In this document: in pieces, positions 9,005 through 17,542 of the stretch
Layout of the letters: every line of letters starts with the position of its first letter
How positions within the stretch are numbered: position 1 is the stretch's first letter
Assembly: GCF_008274625.1 (NCBI RefSeq)
Contig: NZ_VTRU01000002.1
Span: 496,001-560,000 of the forward strand
Direction: 5' to 3'
Origin: Chryseobacterium panacisoli
GTDB lineage: Bacteria; Bacteroidota; Bacteroidia; Flavobacteriales; Weeksellaceae
DNA length: 64,000 nt
Position numbers and translations under genes: made by a program
Notes under the pieces: model-generated
What the model saw: only the letters and a program-made list of their open reading frames with translations
Databases searched by the model: none
Told to the model about the DNA's origin: nothing

Positions 9005-9181
9005 ATGGCAACAATTAAAGTAAAGCAAGTAAGAAGCGCTATTGGTAGAACAAAAACCCAAAAGAGAACGCTTGAAGCATTAGGATTAAAAAAACTTCAC
9101 CAAGTTGTAGAACATGAAGCTACTCCTTCTATCTTAGGAATGGTAGCTGCAGTAAGCCACTTACTTGAAGTTCAAAAATAA
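9005..9181 (+). CDS. rpmD: 50S ribosomal protein L30
   Basis: A 58-residue L30 with ATG at 9005 and TAA at 9179-9181. MATIKVKQVRSAIGRTKTQK and LEALGLKKLHQVVEHEATPS match the compact L30 fold ('S.ig....q..tl..LGLrk....v'). It lies between rpsE and rplO, the expected position, and is too short for a usual ORF cutoff. Confidence 0.95.
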   Translation: MATIKVKQVRSAIGRTKTQKRTLEALGLKKLHQVVEHEATPSILGMVAAVSHLLEVQK

Positions 9182-9201
9182 TTTTATAAAAGAGAATTAA
9201 A

Positions 9202-9651
9202 ATGAATTTAAACAATATACAACCTGCTGCAGGATCTACTTTCAACTCAAAAAGAATTGGTAGAGGTCAAGGTAGTGGAAAAGGAGGTACTTCAACAAAA
9301 GGACACAAAGGTCAGAAAGCTAGAGCTGGTTATTCTCAGAAAATCGGTTTCGAAGGTGGACAGATGCCTTTACAAAGAAGATTACCTAAATTCGGATTCA
9401 AAAACGTAAATAGAAAAGAGTTTAGAGGAGTTAACCTTGATACTATTCAAACTTTAATCGAGAACAAATCCATCACTGGAGATATCACGAAAGAAGTTTT
9501 AGTAGAAAACGGGATAGTTTCTAAAAACGAATTAGTGAAAATTATGGGTAGAGGAGAATTGAAATCTGCGGTTTCAATCTCTGCTGACAAATTCACTAAA
9601 TCTGCTGAAGAGCTTATTGCTAAAGCAGGTGGAAAAGCAATTACCTTATAA
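9202..9651 (+). CDS. rplO: 50S ribosomal protein L15
   Basis: A 149-residue L15, a late-assembly protein of the large subunit. The Gly/Arg/Lys-rich N-terminus (RIGRGQGSGKGGTSTKGHKG) and GFEGGQMPLQRRLPKFGF are diagnostic. The C-terminal alpha/beta part ends in EELIAKAGGKAITL. Nine nt separate it from secY. Confidence 0.98.
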   Translation: MNLNNIQPAAGSTFNSKRIGRGQGSGKGGTSTKGHKGQKARAGYSQKIGFEGGQMPLQRRLPKFGFKNVNRKEFRGVNLDTIQTLIENKSITGDITKEVLVENGIVSKNELVKIMGRGELKSAVSISADKFTKSAEELIAKAGGKAITL

Positions 9652-9660
9652 TACTTACTA

Positions 9661-11040
9661 ATGAAAGAATTTATACAAACACTTAAAAATATATGGAGCC
9701 TAAAGGAATTAAGAGATAAAATTCTCTTTACGTTAGGTATTATCCTTGTGTATAGATTCGCATCTTATATCTCACTTCCTGCAATTAACCTTGCAGAGGT
9801 GGGAGATCTCTTAGAGCATTATAAAAATCAAGGCGGTAACAAGCAAGGAGCAGGTCTCCTTGGCTTGCTTTCGTCGTTTACGGGGGGAGCTTTCAGCCAC
9901 GCTTCCGTAATGGCGTTGGGAATCATGCCTTATATTTCTGCTTCTATTATTGTTCAGTTGATGGGAATGGCTATTCCTTATCTTCAGAAGCTTCAGAAAG
10001 ATGGAGAGTCAGGTAGAAATACATTGAACCAAATTACAAGATGGTTAACAATTGGAGTTTGTCTGGTACAGGCACCTTCTTATTTAACTTCTATTACTCA
10101 ATTATTCTTACCGTATGCTCAGTTCCAATCTGCATATTTTGTAGAGCCAAATTCTATCATGTTCTGGTTACCAAGTATTGTTATCCTGGTTGCTGGTTCA
10201 GTATTCGCAATGTGGTTAGGTGAAAAGATTACCGACAAAGGAATCGGAAATGGTATTTCCATTCTTATTATGGTAGGGATCCTTTCAAGATTACCTGAAG
10301 CATTCGTACAGGAGATGGCCGTGCAGAACGGAAAAGGAGGAATGGGATCTATCATGATCCTTATTGAAGTATTATTCTGGATGGTAGTTGTTCTTCTAGC
10401 CGTGATTTTATCTGTGGCTGTTAGAAAAATTCCAATTCAGTATGTAAGCAGAGCTCAAGCAAGAGGAGGTGTAAACAAGAATCTTATGCAGGGCGCAAGA
10501 CAATGGATTCCGTTGAAAGTAAATGCTGCTGGTGTAATGCCGATTATCTTTGCTCAGGCATTGATGTTCGTACCAGGATTATTAACAAAATTCGATGAGT
10601 CCAACACTTTTCTTGCAGGTTTCAAGAATGTTTTTAGCTGGCAGTACAATGTATTGTTTGCGCTATTAATTATTATCTTCTCGTTTTTCTATACTGCAAT
10701 TACAATTCCGGTAAACCAGATGGCTGATGATTTGAAGAGAAATGGAGGTTTAGTACCGAAAGTAAGACCAGGGAAAGAGACAGCAGATTACTTAGATGAT
10801 ATTTTATCAAAAATTACCTTGCCAGGTGCAATTTTTTTATCTATCTTTGCAGTCCTTCCAGCAATTGTGCATGGAAGCTTTGTTCAGACAGATGCGTTTG
10901 CCTTATTTTTCGGGGGAACGTCACTATTAATTATGGTAGGTGTAATTTTAGATACTGTTCAACAGATTAATACATATCTGCTGAATCATCACTATGATGG
11001 CTTAATGCAGTCTAAACTGTCTAGAACGACTGGATATTAA
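9661..11040 (+). CDS. secY: Preprotein translocase subunit SecY
   Basis: A 459-residue channel subunit of the Sec translocon with about ten membrane segments. Conserved stretches include ALGIMPYISASIIVQLM (plug and TM2 region) and GVMPIIFAQALMF (TM7), then a cytosolic loop with NGGLVPKVRPGKETADYLD, where SecA and ribosomes bind. It is a little longer than the E. coli protein (443). The usual adk and map genes between secY and infA are absent here. Confidence 0.98.
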   Translation: MKEFIQTLKNIWSLKELRDKILFTLGIILVYRFASYISLPAINLAEVGDLLEHYKNQGGNKQGAGLLGLLSSFTGGAFSHASVMALGIMPYISASIIVQLMGMAIPYLQKLQKDGESGRNTLNQITRWLTIGVCLVQAPSYLTSITQLFLPYAQFQSAYFVEPNSIMFWLPSIVILVAGSVFAMWLGEKITDKGIGNGISILIMVGILSRLPEAFVQEMAVQNGKGGMGSIMILIEVLFWMVVVLLAVILSVAVRKIPIQYVSRAQARGGVNKNLMQGARQWIPLKVNAAGVMPIIFAQALMFVPGLLTKFDESNTFLAGFKNVFSWQYNVLFALLIIIFSFFYTAITIPVNQMADDLKRNGGLVPKVRPGKETADYLDDILSKITLPGAIFLSIFAVLPAIVHGSFVQTDAFALFFGGTSLLIMVGVILDTVQQINTYLLNHHYDGLMQSKLSRTTGY

Positions 11041-11043
11041 TTT

Positions 11044-11259
11044 ATGGCAAAACAAAAACATATTGAACAAGACGGCGTTATAACGGAAGCACTTTCGAAC
11101 GCTCAGTTCCGTGTAGAACTTGAAAATGGGCATATTCTTATTGCTCATATTTCCGGTAAAATGCGAATGCACTATATTAAACTTTTACCTGGTGATAAGG
11201 TAAAACTAGAAATGTCTCCCTATGATTTAACAAAAGGGAGGATCACATTTAGATATTAA
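11044..11259 (+). CDS. infA: Translation initiation factor IF-1
   Basis: A 71-residue S1-type OB-fold protein that occupies the ribosomal A site during initiation. The sequence has the family pattern [19 protein letters not shown], then [19 protein letters not shown] and a final [10 protein letters not shown]. It lies 3 nt after secY, and a strong hairpin (11268-11295) follows it. Confidence 0.98.
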   Translation: MAKQKHIEQDGVITEALSNAQFRVELENGHILIAHISGKMRMHYIKLLPGDKVKLEMSPYDLTKGRITFRY

Positions 11260-11267
11260 AACAATTA

Positions 11268-11295
11268 GCCAAATGGAATACACTTTCCATTTGGC
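11268..11295 (+). promoter_or_regulatory. Stable hairpin between infA and rpmJ
   Basis: GCCAAATGGAA (11268-11278) pairs perfectly with TTCCATTTGGC (11285-11295) around a 6-nt loop. No T-tract follows, so it is not a typical terminator. It may stabilise or mark a processing point in the operon mRNA before rpmJ. Confidence 0.6.
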
Positions 11296-11321
11296 ATTTG
11301 TAAAAAATAAATACTATCAAA

Positions 11322-11438
11322 ATGAAAGTAAGAGCATCAATTAAAAAAAGAAGTGCTGATTGCAAAATCGTACGCAGAAAAGGTGTACTATTCGTAATCA
11401 ACAAGAAGAACCCAAAATTTAAACAAAGACAAGGCTAA
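11322..11438 (+). CDS. rpmJ: 50S ribosomal protein L36
   Basis: A 38-residue L36 starting at ATG 11322: [20 protein letters not shown] and ending [11 protein letters not shown]. The cysteine and basic pattern fit the family, but only one cysteine (C14) is present. The zinc-type L36 has a C-C-C-H set, so this is the zinc-free form. It sits just before rpsM, as in other spc/alpha junctions. Confidence 0.95.
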   Translation: MKVRASIKKRSADCKIVRRKGVLFVINKKNPKFKQRQG

Positions 11439-11447
11439 CATTAAATT

Positions 11448-11825
11448 ATGGCGAGAATTGCAGGTATTGATTTACCAAAAAACAAAAGAGGTGTTATCGG
11501 TTTAACTTACATCTATGGAGTAGGAAGAAATACTTCTTCCGAAATCCTTAAAGCTGCCGGTATCAGCGAAGACAAGAAAGTCAACGAATGGAATGACGAT
11601 GAATTGGCTGCAATCAGAACATATATCTCTGAAAACGTAAAAGTAGAAGGAGAATTAAGATCTGAAGTGCAATTGAACATCAAGAGATTGATGGACATAG
11701 GATGCCAACGAGGAATACGTCACAGACTAGGATTACCTTTAAGAGGCCAGAGAACGAAAAACAACTCTAGAACCCGTAAAGGAAAGAGAAAAACAGTTGC
11801 TAACAAGAAAAAGGCAAGTAAATAA
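11448..11825 (+). CDS. rpsM: 30S ribosomal protein S13
   Basis: A 125-residue S13 of the small-subunit head that contacts the large subunit through bridge B1. [26 protein letters not shown] is the family start, and [20 protein letters not shown] is the C-terminal signature. First gene of the alpha portion of the super-operon, 9 nt after rpmJ. Confidence 0.98.
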   Translation: MARIAGIDLPKNKRGVIGLTYIYGVGRNTSSEILKAAGISEDKKVNEWNDDELAAIRTYISENVKVEGELRSEVQLNIKRLMDIGCQRGIRHRLGLPLRGQRTKNNSRTRKGKRKTVANKKKASK

Positions 11826-11837
11826 TCGTTAGGAATT

Positions 11838-12227
11838 ATGGCAAAACAAAGTAAAGTAGTTAAAAAAAGAAAAGTAAAAGTTGAAGCTATTGGTGAAGCA
11901 CATATTCAAGCTTCTTTCAATAACATCATCATTTCTTTAACAAATAAAAGTGGAGAGGTTATCTCTTGGGCATCTGCCGGTAAAATGGGATTCAGAGGTT
12001 CTAAAAAGAACACTCCTTTTGCTGCTCAAATGGCAGCTGAAAATTGCTCTGCTGTAGCTCATGAAGCTGGATTAAGAAGAGTAAAGGTGTTTGTGAAAGG
12101 TCCAGGTGCAGGTAGAGAATCTGCAATCAGATCTATTCACAATTCAGGAATTGAAGTTAGCGAAATCATTGATGTGACTCCAATGCCGCACAATGGATGT
12201 AGACCACCAAAAAGAAGAAGAGTTTAA
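11838..12227 (+). CDS. rpsK: 30S ribosomal protein S11
   Basis: A 129-residue S11 of the platform, near the E-site codon. [20 protein letters not shown] and the C-terminal [18 protein letters not shown] are diagnostic. Standard order between rpsM and rpsD. Confidence 0.98.
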   Translation: MAKQSKVVKKRKVKVEAIGEAHIQASFNNIIISLTNKSGEVISWASAGKMGFRGSKKNTPFAAQMAAENCSAVAHEAGLRRVKVFVKGPGAGRESAIRSIHNSGIEVSEIIDVTPMPHNGCRPPKRRRV

Positions 12228-12246
12228 TTTTTAGAATTTACCCATT

Positions 12247-12855
12247 ATGGCAAGATATATTGGACCTAAAACTAAGATTGCTAGAAAGTTTGGTGCTGCA
12301 ATCTACGGAGATGATAAAAACTTCGAAAAAAGAAAAAACCAACCGCCAGGACAACACGGTCCTAACAAAAGAAGAGGTGCTAAAAAATCAGAATATGCAG
12401 TTCAGTTAGCTGAAAAACAAAAAGCTAAATATACTTACGGTATTTTAGAAAGACAGTTTGCTAACTTATTTGAAAAAGCACACAGAAGCAAAGGAGTAAC
12501 AGGTGAAGTTCTATTACAACTTTGCGAATCAAGATTGGATAATGTAGTGTACAGATTAGGTTTTGCTAAAACCAGATCTGGTGCAAGACAATTAGTTTCT
12601 CACAGACACATCACTGTGAACGGAGAAATTCTTAATATCCCTTCTTACTTGGTAAAAGCTGGTGATGTGATCACTGTAAGAGAAAAGTCTAAGTCTCTTG
12701 AAGTTGTTACCAATGCATTGGCTTCTAAGTCAAACTATGAGTGGTTACAATTCAACGATGAGAAGAAAGAAGGTACTTTCATTTCTGCTCCTGAAAGAAT
12801 CCAAATTCCGGAGGACATTAAGGAGAACCTTATCGTGGAACTTTACTCTAAATAA
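12247..12855 (+). CDS. rpsD: 30S ribosomal protein S4
   Basis: A 202-residue S4, a primary 16S assembly protein that in E. coli regulates the alpha operon. The N-terminus ([16 protein letters not shown]) lacks the zinc-binding cysteines. The S4 RNA-binding domain is visible as [20 protein letters not shown] followed by [14 protein letters not shown]. It ends 33 nt before rpoA. Confidence 0.98.
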   Translation: MARYIGPKTKIARKFGAAIYGDDKNFEKRKNQPPGQHGPNKRRGAKKSEYAVQLAEKQKAKYTYGILERQFANLFEKAHRSKGVTGEVLLQLCESRLDNVVYRLGFAKTRSGARQLVSHRHITVNGEILNIPSYLVKAGDVITVREKSKSLEVVTNALASKSNYEWLQFNDEKKEGTFISAPERIQIPEDIKENLIVELYSK

Positions 12856-12888
12856 TTTTTTAATCAAATTTTTGCTCAACCCAATAAT

Positions 12889-13884
12889 ATGGCAATTTTA
12901 CAATTCATAAAACCCGATAAAGTAATTTTACTTAACTCTGATGAATTTAAAGGTCAATTCGAATTCAGACCTTTAGAACCAGGTTTCGGGCTTACAATCG
13001 GTAATGCTTTGAGAAGAGTGTTGCTTTCTTCTCTGGAAGGATACGCTATTTCATCTATCAAAATAGAAGGTGTAGAGCACGAATTTTCAACTATTCCAGG
13101 AGTAATCGAAGATGTTACCGAAATTATTCTTAACCTTAAGCAGGTAAGATTAAAAGCTGCAGCAGAAGGCCAGGCTAACGAGCAGGTTGTTGCTAAAGTT
13201 TCAGGTCAGACGGTTATTACTGCTGGTGATTTAGGAAAGTCTATCAATGGATTTGAGGTTTTAAACCCAGATTTAGTGATTTGCAACCTAAACAGTGATG
13301 TAACTTTCGAAATTACTTTCAATATTGAAAAAGGTAGAGGGTATGTGCCTTCTGAACAAAATAAGTCAAACAATGCTCCTGTAGGAACTATTGCTATCGA
13401 CTCTATTTTTACGCCGATCAAGAAAGTACAATATAGCATTGAAAATTATCGTGTAGAGCAAAAAACAGACTACGAAAAACTTGTATTAGATATAGAAACT
13501 GATGGGTCTATCAGCCCTCAGAATGCTTTAACTGAAGCTTCTAAGATATTAATTTATCACTTCATGCTATTCTCTGATGAGAGAATCACGCTTGAAACTG
13601 AAGCTGTAAAAGCATCTATCCAGTACGATGAAGAAACTCTTCACACAAGACAACTTCTTAAGTCTAAATTAGCAGATATGGATCTTTCTGTAAGAGCCCT
13701 TAACTGTCTAAAAGCAGCTGAAGTAGAAACTCTTGGAGAATTGGTTTCTTACAGTAAGTCTGATTTGATGAAATTCAGAAATTTTGGTAAAAAATCTTTG
13801 ACAGAACTAGAAGAATTAGTGCATTCAAAAGGTCTTAACTTCGGTTTCGACGTTGCAAAATATAAGTTAGACGCTGATAAATAA
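12889..13884 (+). CDS. rpoA: DNA-directed RNA polymerase subunit alpha
   Basis: A 331-residue alpha subunit that dimerises to nucleate RNA polymerase. The N-terminal domain has [20 protein letters not shown] (dimer/beta-contact region). The C-terminal domain (about residues 255-325), which contacts activators and UP DNA, is marked by [17 protein letters not shown] and [18 protein letters not shown]. Standard position between rpsD and rplQ. Confidence 0.98.
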   Translation: MAILQFIKPDKVILLNSDEFKGQFEFRPLEPGFGLTIGNALRRVLLSSLEGYAISSIKIEGVEHEFSTIPGVIEDVTEIILNLKQVRLKAAAEGQANEQVVAKVSGQTVITAGDLGKSINGFEVLNPDLVICNLNSDVTFEITFNIEKGRGYVPSEQNKSNNAPVGTIAIDSIFTPIKKVQYSIENYRVEQKTDYEKLVLDIETDGSISPQNALTEASKILIYHFMLFSDERITLETEAVKASIQYDEETLHTRQLLKSKLADMDLSVRALNCLKAAEVETLGELVSYSKSDLMKFRNFGKKSLTELEELVHSKGLNFGFDVAKYKLDADK

Positions 13885-13890
13885 TTAATA

Positions 13891-14412
13891 ATGAGACACG
13901 GTAAAAAATTCAATCACTTAGGAAGAACAGCTTCTCACAGAAGTGCTTTACTTTCTAATATGGCTTGTTCTCTAATTGAGCATAAAAGAATCAACACTAC
14001 TGTAGCTAAAGCTAAAGCTTTAAGAGTATATGTTGAGCCTCTATTAACAAAAGCAAAAGAAGATACTACACACAACAGAAGAATAGTATTCTCTTACCTT
14101 CAAAATAAATTTGCGGTTGCTGAATTATTCAGAACTGTAGCTCCTAAAATCGCTGAAAGAAACGGTGGTTATACAAGAATCATTAAGACAGGTTTCAGAC
14201 CAGGTGATGCTGCTGATATGGCTCTTATCGAATTAGTAGATTTCAACGAGCTTTACAACCCTAATGCTGAAGAGAAAAAAGCTACAAGAAGAAGCAGAAG
14301 ATCAACTGCTACTACAAAAAAAGCTGAAGCAGTAGTTGCTGATGCTCCTGTAGTAGAAGAAAAAGTAGAAGAAGCTAAAGCTGATACTACTGAAGAAAAA
14401 ACTGAAGAATAA
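13891..14412 (+). CDS. rplQ: 50S ribosomal protein L17 with a long charged tail
   Basis: A 173-residue L17 at the tunnel exit. The conserved core is [20 protein letters not shown] through [26 protein letters not shown] (about residues 1-120). The remaining 50 residues are a low-complexity extension, first basic ([10 protein letters not shown]) then rich in Glu/Ala/Val, ending in EEKTEE. Such tails occur in Bacteroidetes L17. It is the last gene of the super-operon, before a strong terminator. Confidence 0.97.
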   Translation: MRHGKKFNHLGRTASHRSALLSNMACSLIEHKRINTTVAKAKALRVYVEPLLTKAKEDTTHNRRIVFSYLQNKFAVAELFRTVAPKIAERNGGYTRIIKTGFRPGDAADMALIELVDFNELYNPNAEEKKATRRSRRSTATTKKAEAVVADAPVVEEKVEEAKADTTEEKTEE

Positions 14413-14429
14413 TATTCATTCAGATATAT

Positions 14430-14463
14430 AAAAAGCCATCCGGAATCCGGATGGCTTTTTTAT
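14430..14463 (+). terminator. Terminator of the ribosomal super-operon
   Basis: AAAAGCCATCCGG and CCGGATGGCTTTT form a 13-bp stem with a 3-nt loop, with a run of T following. It lies 18 nt after the rplQ stop. Confidence 0.9.
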
Positions 14464-14546
14464 TTTCTTTACATAGAATAATTTGGGCCATCATATTCTT
14501 GTTGATAGGAACGGCAGCTCAAAGATGTAAAGTGTATGAAAATAAA

Positions 14547-14570
14547 ATGTCCCTCAATATTGAGGGACAT
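14547..14570 (-). terminator. Perfect palindrome, likely terminator of the lipoprotein gene
   Basis: The arms ATGTCCCTCAAT (14547-14558) and ATTGAGGGACAT (14559-14570) are perfectly complementary. On the minus strand it comes 7 nt after the stop of the lipoprotein gene and is followed by TTTTATTTT, so it works best as a minus-strand terminator. Confidence 0.75.
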
Positions 14571-14577
14571 TGCTATT

Positions 14578-15012
14578 TTAGATCTTTGTTCTTTTCAATT
14601 CAATAAGATTATTACCCTGTTCAAGATGAAGGCTGTCCCCTTTTACCCTGGCTGTCATATCATCTTTCTTGTAAATCGTTTCATCACCTTTGGTCTCTGT
14701 TTTAGGTAATGTAAAAGTTTTCTTGTTGCTGGTAATGGCTACTGTACTTTCTTTCGGATCGTTTTTGAATACTACTTTCACCAATGTTCCGTCTGTTGCC
14801 TTATAAACAAAATCTGTTTTTTCAATTTTCTGTCCGTTTATATCTACTGTTGAAGAACCTTGTGTTACCGAGTCTATTTTTCCATTGTTATCCGTAACTA
14901 CAGTTGTTGAGCTGTCTGTTTTAATAACACTTTTATTTCCACTTTCACTTTTTTTACAGCTTACAGCCGTTAATGCAAGTACAGCACCTAGTGCTAAAAG
15001 ACTTTTTTTCAT
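14578..15012 (-). CDS. Predicted lipoprotein of unknown function
   Basis: A 144-residue protein with a lipoprotein signal: MKKSLLALGAVLALTAVSC, where the cysteine after AVS is the likely acylation site (C19). The mature part begins KKSESGNKS and contains repeated short strands rich in Asp, Thr, Lys and Val (IKTDSSTTVVTDNNGKID; FVYKATDGTLVKVVFKND), which suggests a small beta fold. No domain is recognised. It has its own terminator and faces the two-component cluster across a 440-nt AT-rich gap, so it is probably a single-gene unit. Confidence 0.75.
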   Translation of the reverse strand: MKKSLLALGAVLALTAVSCKKSESGNKSVIKTDSSTTVVTDNNGKIDSVTQGSSTVDINGQKIEKTDFVYKATDGTLVKVVFKNDPKESTVAITSNKKTFTLPKTETKGDETIYKKDDMTARVKGDSLHLEQGNNLIELKRTKI

Positions 15013-15184
15013 GATTATATTATTTGATAGTTACAATGATTTTGTTCTTTAAATTTTACAAAAATCATGCCTGACAATATCAGAAATTTCTGTTGATTTT
15101 GAAATATATTTTTCTTCTTTTTCTCTTCAAGTAAAGTTGTTTTTCAAAAAAAGAAATATTAAAAATGAAATGAATATTATCTTA

Positions 15185-15202
15185 TAAATGAATATTCATT
15201 TA
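15185..15202. repeat. 18-bp perfect palindrome in the intergenic region
   Basis: TAAATGAATATTCATTTA is a perfect palindrome in the 440-nt gene-free stretch (15013-15456) between the lipoprotein gene and the response regulator. It could be an operator site. Apart from this, the palindrome at 15295-15314 and the operator at 15391, the stretch is plain AT-rich DNA with no ORF that I would defend. Confidence 0.5.
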
Positions 15203-15294
15203 GCATCTGTTCAAACGAAATAACTTTTCTTGTATGAATATCTGATTTTTAAATATTAAATTATCATATGTTTACTGTTTGTTTTATTATGTTG

Positions 15295-15314
15295 ATATTA
15301 ATTTAAATTAATAT
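15295..15314. repeat. 20-bp perfect palindrome in the intergenic region
   Basis: ATATTAATTT (15295-15304) and AAATTAATAT (15305-15314) are exact inverted copies with no spacer. All A/T, so some chance of coincidence in such AT-rich DNA. It lies 96 nt before the shared operator of the two-component cluster. Confidence 0.4.
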
Positions 15315-15390
15315 TGGTTTTTAAATGAAAAATTGATTAAATTTAGTAAAACTTAAAAGACTAAACCACACTATAAACTCAAATGTCAAT

Positions 15391-15438
15391 ATTACCCAAA
15401 GGTGTAATTGATTTCAATTCGTTTTCTGTTGAAATTTG
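15391..15438 (+). promoter_or_regulatory. Operator/promoter of the two-component operon (copy 1)
   Basis: The block reads ATTACCC (15391-15397), 5 variable bases, TGTAATTGA (15403-15411), 19 nt, then GAAATTTG (15431-15438). The last element resembles the Bacteroidetes -7 box and the ATTG inside the second half-site falls at the -33 position. TTACCC and TGTAA are imperfect inverted halves. The same block with the same spacing recurs at 18330-18377. Confidence 0.65.
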
Positions 15439-15456
15439 CTAGAAACAAACAAAGTC

Positions 15457-16089
15457 ATGAATATTTCCATCGCCATAGTAGAAGACGAAAAAAACTACAA
15501 CAATGCGTTGAAGAAAGTAATCAATTACCAACAGGATATGAAGGTAATTGCTCAGTTCTTTGATGGAAATGATGCCATGCAAAACCTTCCCGCCATTTCA
15601 CCGGATGTTGTGATGATGGATATTCAGTTGCAGGATATGCTCGGAATCGAAATCATCGAAAAGCTGCGAAAAGAGATGCCCAATACACAATTTATCATGT
15701 GTACCAGTTTTGATGACGATGAAAAAATCTTTAATTCCTTAAAAGCCGGTGCAATGGGTTATCTCGTAAAAGGAGAAAGTATGGACAAAATCCTCTCTTC
15801 TATCCGGGATGTATACCAGGGCGGAGCTCCTATGAGTTTTTCCATTGCCCGAAGAGTTCTCAGACATTTTGAAAGAAAGCTTCCGGAAATTAAAGGTTTC
15901 GATGAACTTACAGAACGTGAAAAGGAAATTCTTGAACTTCTTTCAGAAGGACTCCTTTACAAAGAAATTGCAGACAAAAAATGTATCAGTATTGATACGG
16001 TAAAAAAACACGTCGGAAATATCTACAGAAAACTTCACGTAAACAATAAAGTGGAGGCTATTAATAAATTTAACCAATCAAAAAACTAA
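15457..16089 (+). CDS. NarL/FixJ-family response regulator
   Basis: A 210-residue transcription factor. The receiver domain (residues 1-120) has the acidic pocket E9/D10, the phosphorylation site D55 in VVMMDIQLQD, the switch residue T83/S84 and K105 in GYLVKGES. The LuxR-type helix-turn-helix (about 146-205) reads LTEREKEILELLSEG, then IADKKCISIDTVKKHVGNI. The start is ATG 15457; an in-frame TTG at 15436 overlaps the promoter and is unlikely. It heads a four-gene set with the kinase at 17539 and probably binds the ATTACCC-TGTAATTGA blocks before itself and before 18398; that is inference. Confidence 0.9.
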   Translation: MNISIAIVEDEKNYNNALKKVINYQQDMKVIAQFFDGNDAMQNLPAISPDVVMMDIQLQDMLGIEIIEKLRKEMPNTQFIMCTSFDDDEKIFNSLKAGAMGYLVKGESMDKILSSIRDVYQGGAPMSFSIARRVLRHFERKLPEIKGFDELTEREKEILELLSEGLLYKEIADKKCISIDTVKKHVGNIYRKLHVNNKVEAINKFNQSKN

Positions 16090-16095
16090 GAAACA

Positions 16096-16920
16096 ATGGA
16101 AAAAGAACTGCATGATTTTAAATGTGCTTTGGAAGCTGAGATTATTGCTAAGCAAAAGGCAGGAGCAATTAAGGATTTCTATGAAATGGAAGAGTTTACA
16201 GAACGTGAGCAATGGATAAAGGATTATATTACCAAGAACGGTGTGAAATTTTTCGTAACACATCCTATAGGAGATGAAGAATTTTTAAGAAACAGAGCGT
16301 TGTTTGAGCAGCGGGCTCCTGATATTACTCAAGAATTGTACATAGATTTTAATTTATTTGAAACCCTTGTCAGAGACCATTTGAATGAGGGGTATACAAT
16401 AATGAAGATCTCTTTTAGACAACTTCCAGAGAGTAAGATTAGTGAGTTTTCCAGAATGATGCCTGAAAATCAATCATCACTGAAAAATATAGAAGGATAT
16501 TTATATGCAAGCCTTTCCTTCCATGAGGCATCAGATACAACCAAACTGGATAAACACTATTTTGTTTTTAACCTGGATAGATATTATGAGGTAGATGAAA
16601 ACCACTTGGGACGCTTTGATAGTACAGATTTAGGGAGAATCCTCACTAATGTATCCAATGACGCTTATGTAGCAAACTCTATACGCTATGAGTTGATTCT
16701 TGTAAAACAGTACATTGATAGAATACACATGTATTTGGAAGGTTGCCTTAAAAAAAATATTTCTAGACTTGACTTCATACCATGTATTGGAAGAAAAAAG
16801 ACGGTAAGTTTTGGAAGTGGGAAACAGTCAATATATCTTGCAACTATGCCATCAGATAATAATAAACAATTACTTAGTGCAGATTTTCCATATTACGATC
16901 AGGGAAGTTTAGAGCCATAA
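16096..16920 (+). CDS. Unknown cytoplasmic protein in the two-component operon
   Basis: A 274-residue protein without signal peptide or membrane segment. The N-terminal 60 residues are charged and helical (MEKELHDFKCALEAEIIAKQ); the middle has alternating strands and helices (IEGYLYASLSFHEA; HYFVFNLDRYYEV). The C-terminus is Ser/Gly-rich. I recognise no domain. It sits 6 nt after the response regulator and 1 nt before a membrane protein and the kinase, so it probably works in the same signalling unit. It could be an accessory or output protein. Confidence 0.7.
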   Translation: MEKELHDFKCALEAEIIAKQKAGAIKDFYEMEEFTEREQWIKDYITKNGVKFFVTHPIGDEEFLRNRALFEQRAPDITQELYIDFNLFETLVRDHLNEGYTIMKISFRQLPESKISEFSRMMPENQSSLKNIEGYLYASLSFHEASDTTKLDKHYFVFNLDRYYEVDENHLGRFDSTDLGRILTNVSNDAYVANSIRYELILVKQYIDRIHMYLEGCLKKNISRLDFIPCIGRKKTVSFGSGKQSIYLATMPSDNNKQLLSADFPYYDQGSLEP

Positions 16921-16921
16921 G

Positions 16922-17542
16922 ATGCTTATTACAGCTTACTATATAATTTCTTTTATTGTTTTAATAAAAGGTCTAATAGTTTTGAGAGGAAGGAAATTAT
17001 CCTCTCAAGACTATTTTTTGTTGTATCTGGGTGTAAATTTTTTTGTAGATTTTTTTTCAGAAATTAATATTATTTCAACCAGATCAATTCAGTATAATTA
17101 TCTGAATCTTTTCAATACTTTCTATTTTATCATTTTTTATTTTCGACGTATTAAAAACAAGAAAATAGCTTTTATATTATCTGCCATCGCTTTAATGGTA
17201 ATACTATTGAATATCGAGCTTTTTTATGTTGATAAATATAATTTGAATATTGCTATCATGTATTGTGTTATCAATATACTACAGGTATTGTATTGGTGCA
17301 GTTACAAATTAAACAATATTAATAAATCGAAAATTACAGACGATCCTGTCTTTTGGATCTCAACCTCGATACTTCTATGGAGTTGTTTTTTTCTTTTCAG
17401 AATTATTCCCATGTACCTGCTGAATGAAATTGATAAGCCATTTCTAAAATTGCTGAAACAAATATTAAATGTAATCAATATTGTATGCAGTGGTTTATTT
17501 TATATTGCTTTACATAAATATAACCCAATGGATAAAAAATGA
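16922..17542 (+). CDS. Multi-pass membrane protein, possible detached sensor of the kinase
   Basis: A 206-residue protein with six or seven hydrophobic segments (for example AYYIISFIVLIKGLIVL, YFIIFYF, IAFILSAIALMVILLNIELF, ISTSILLWSCFFLFRIIPMYL). No extracellular domain is visible. It overlaps the histidine kinase by 4 nt (ATGA). The kinase has only one membrane helix and no sensor domain, so this protein may be its separate sensing partner. The role is inferred from context; membrane topology is clear from the sequence. Confidence 0.75.
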   Translation: MLITAYYIISFIVLIKGLIVLRGRKLSSQDYFLLYLGVNFFVDFFSEINIISTRSIQYNYLNLFNTFYFIIFYFRRIKNKKIAFILSAIALMVILLNIELFYVDKYNLNIAIMYCVINILQVLYWCSYKLNNINKSKITDDPVFWISTSILLWSCFFLFRIIPMYLLNEIDKPFLKLLKQILNVINIVCSGLFYIALHKYNPMDKK

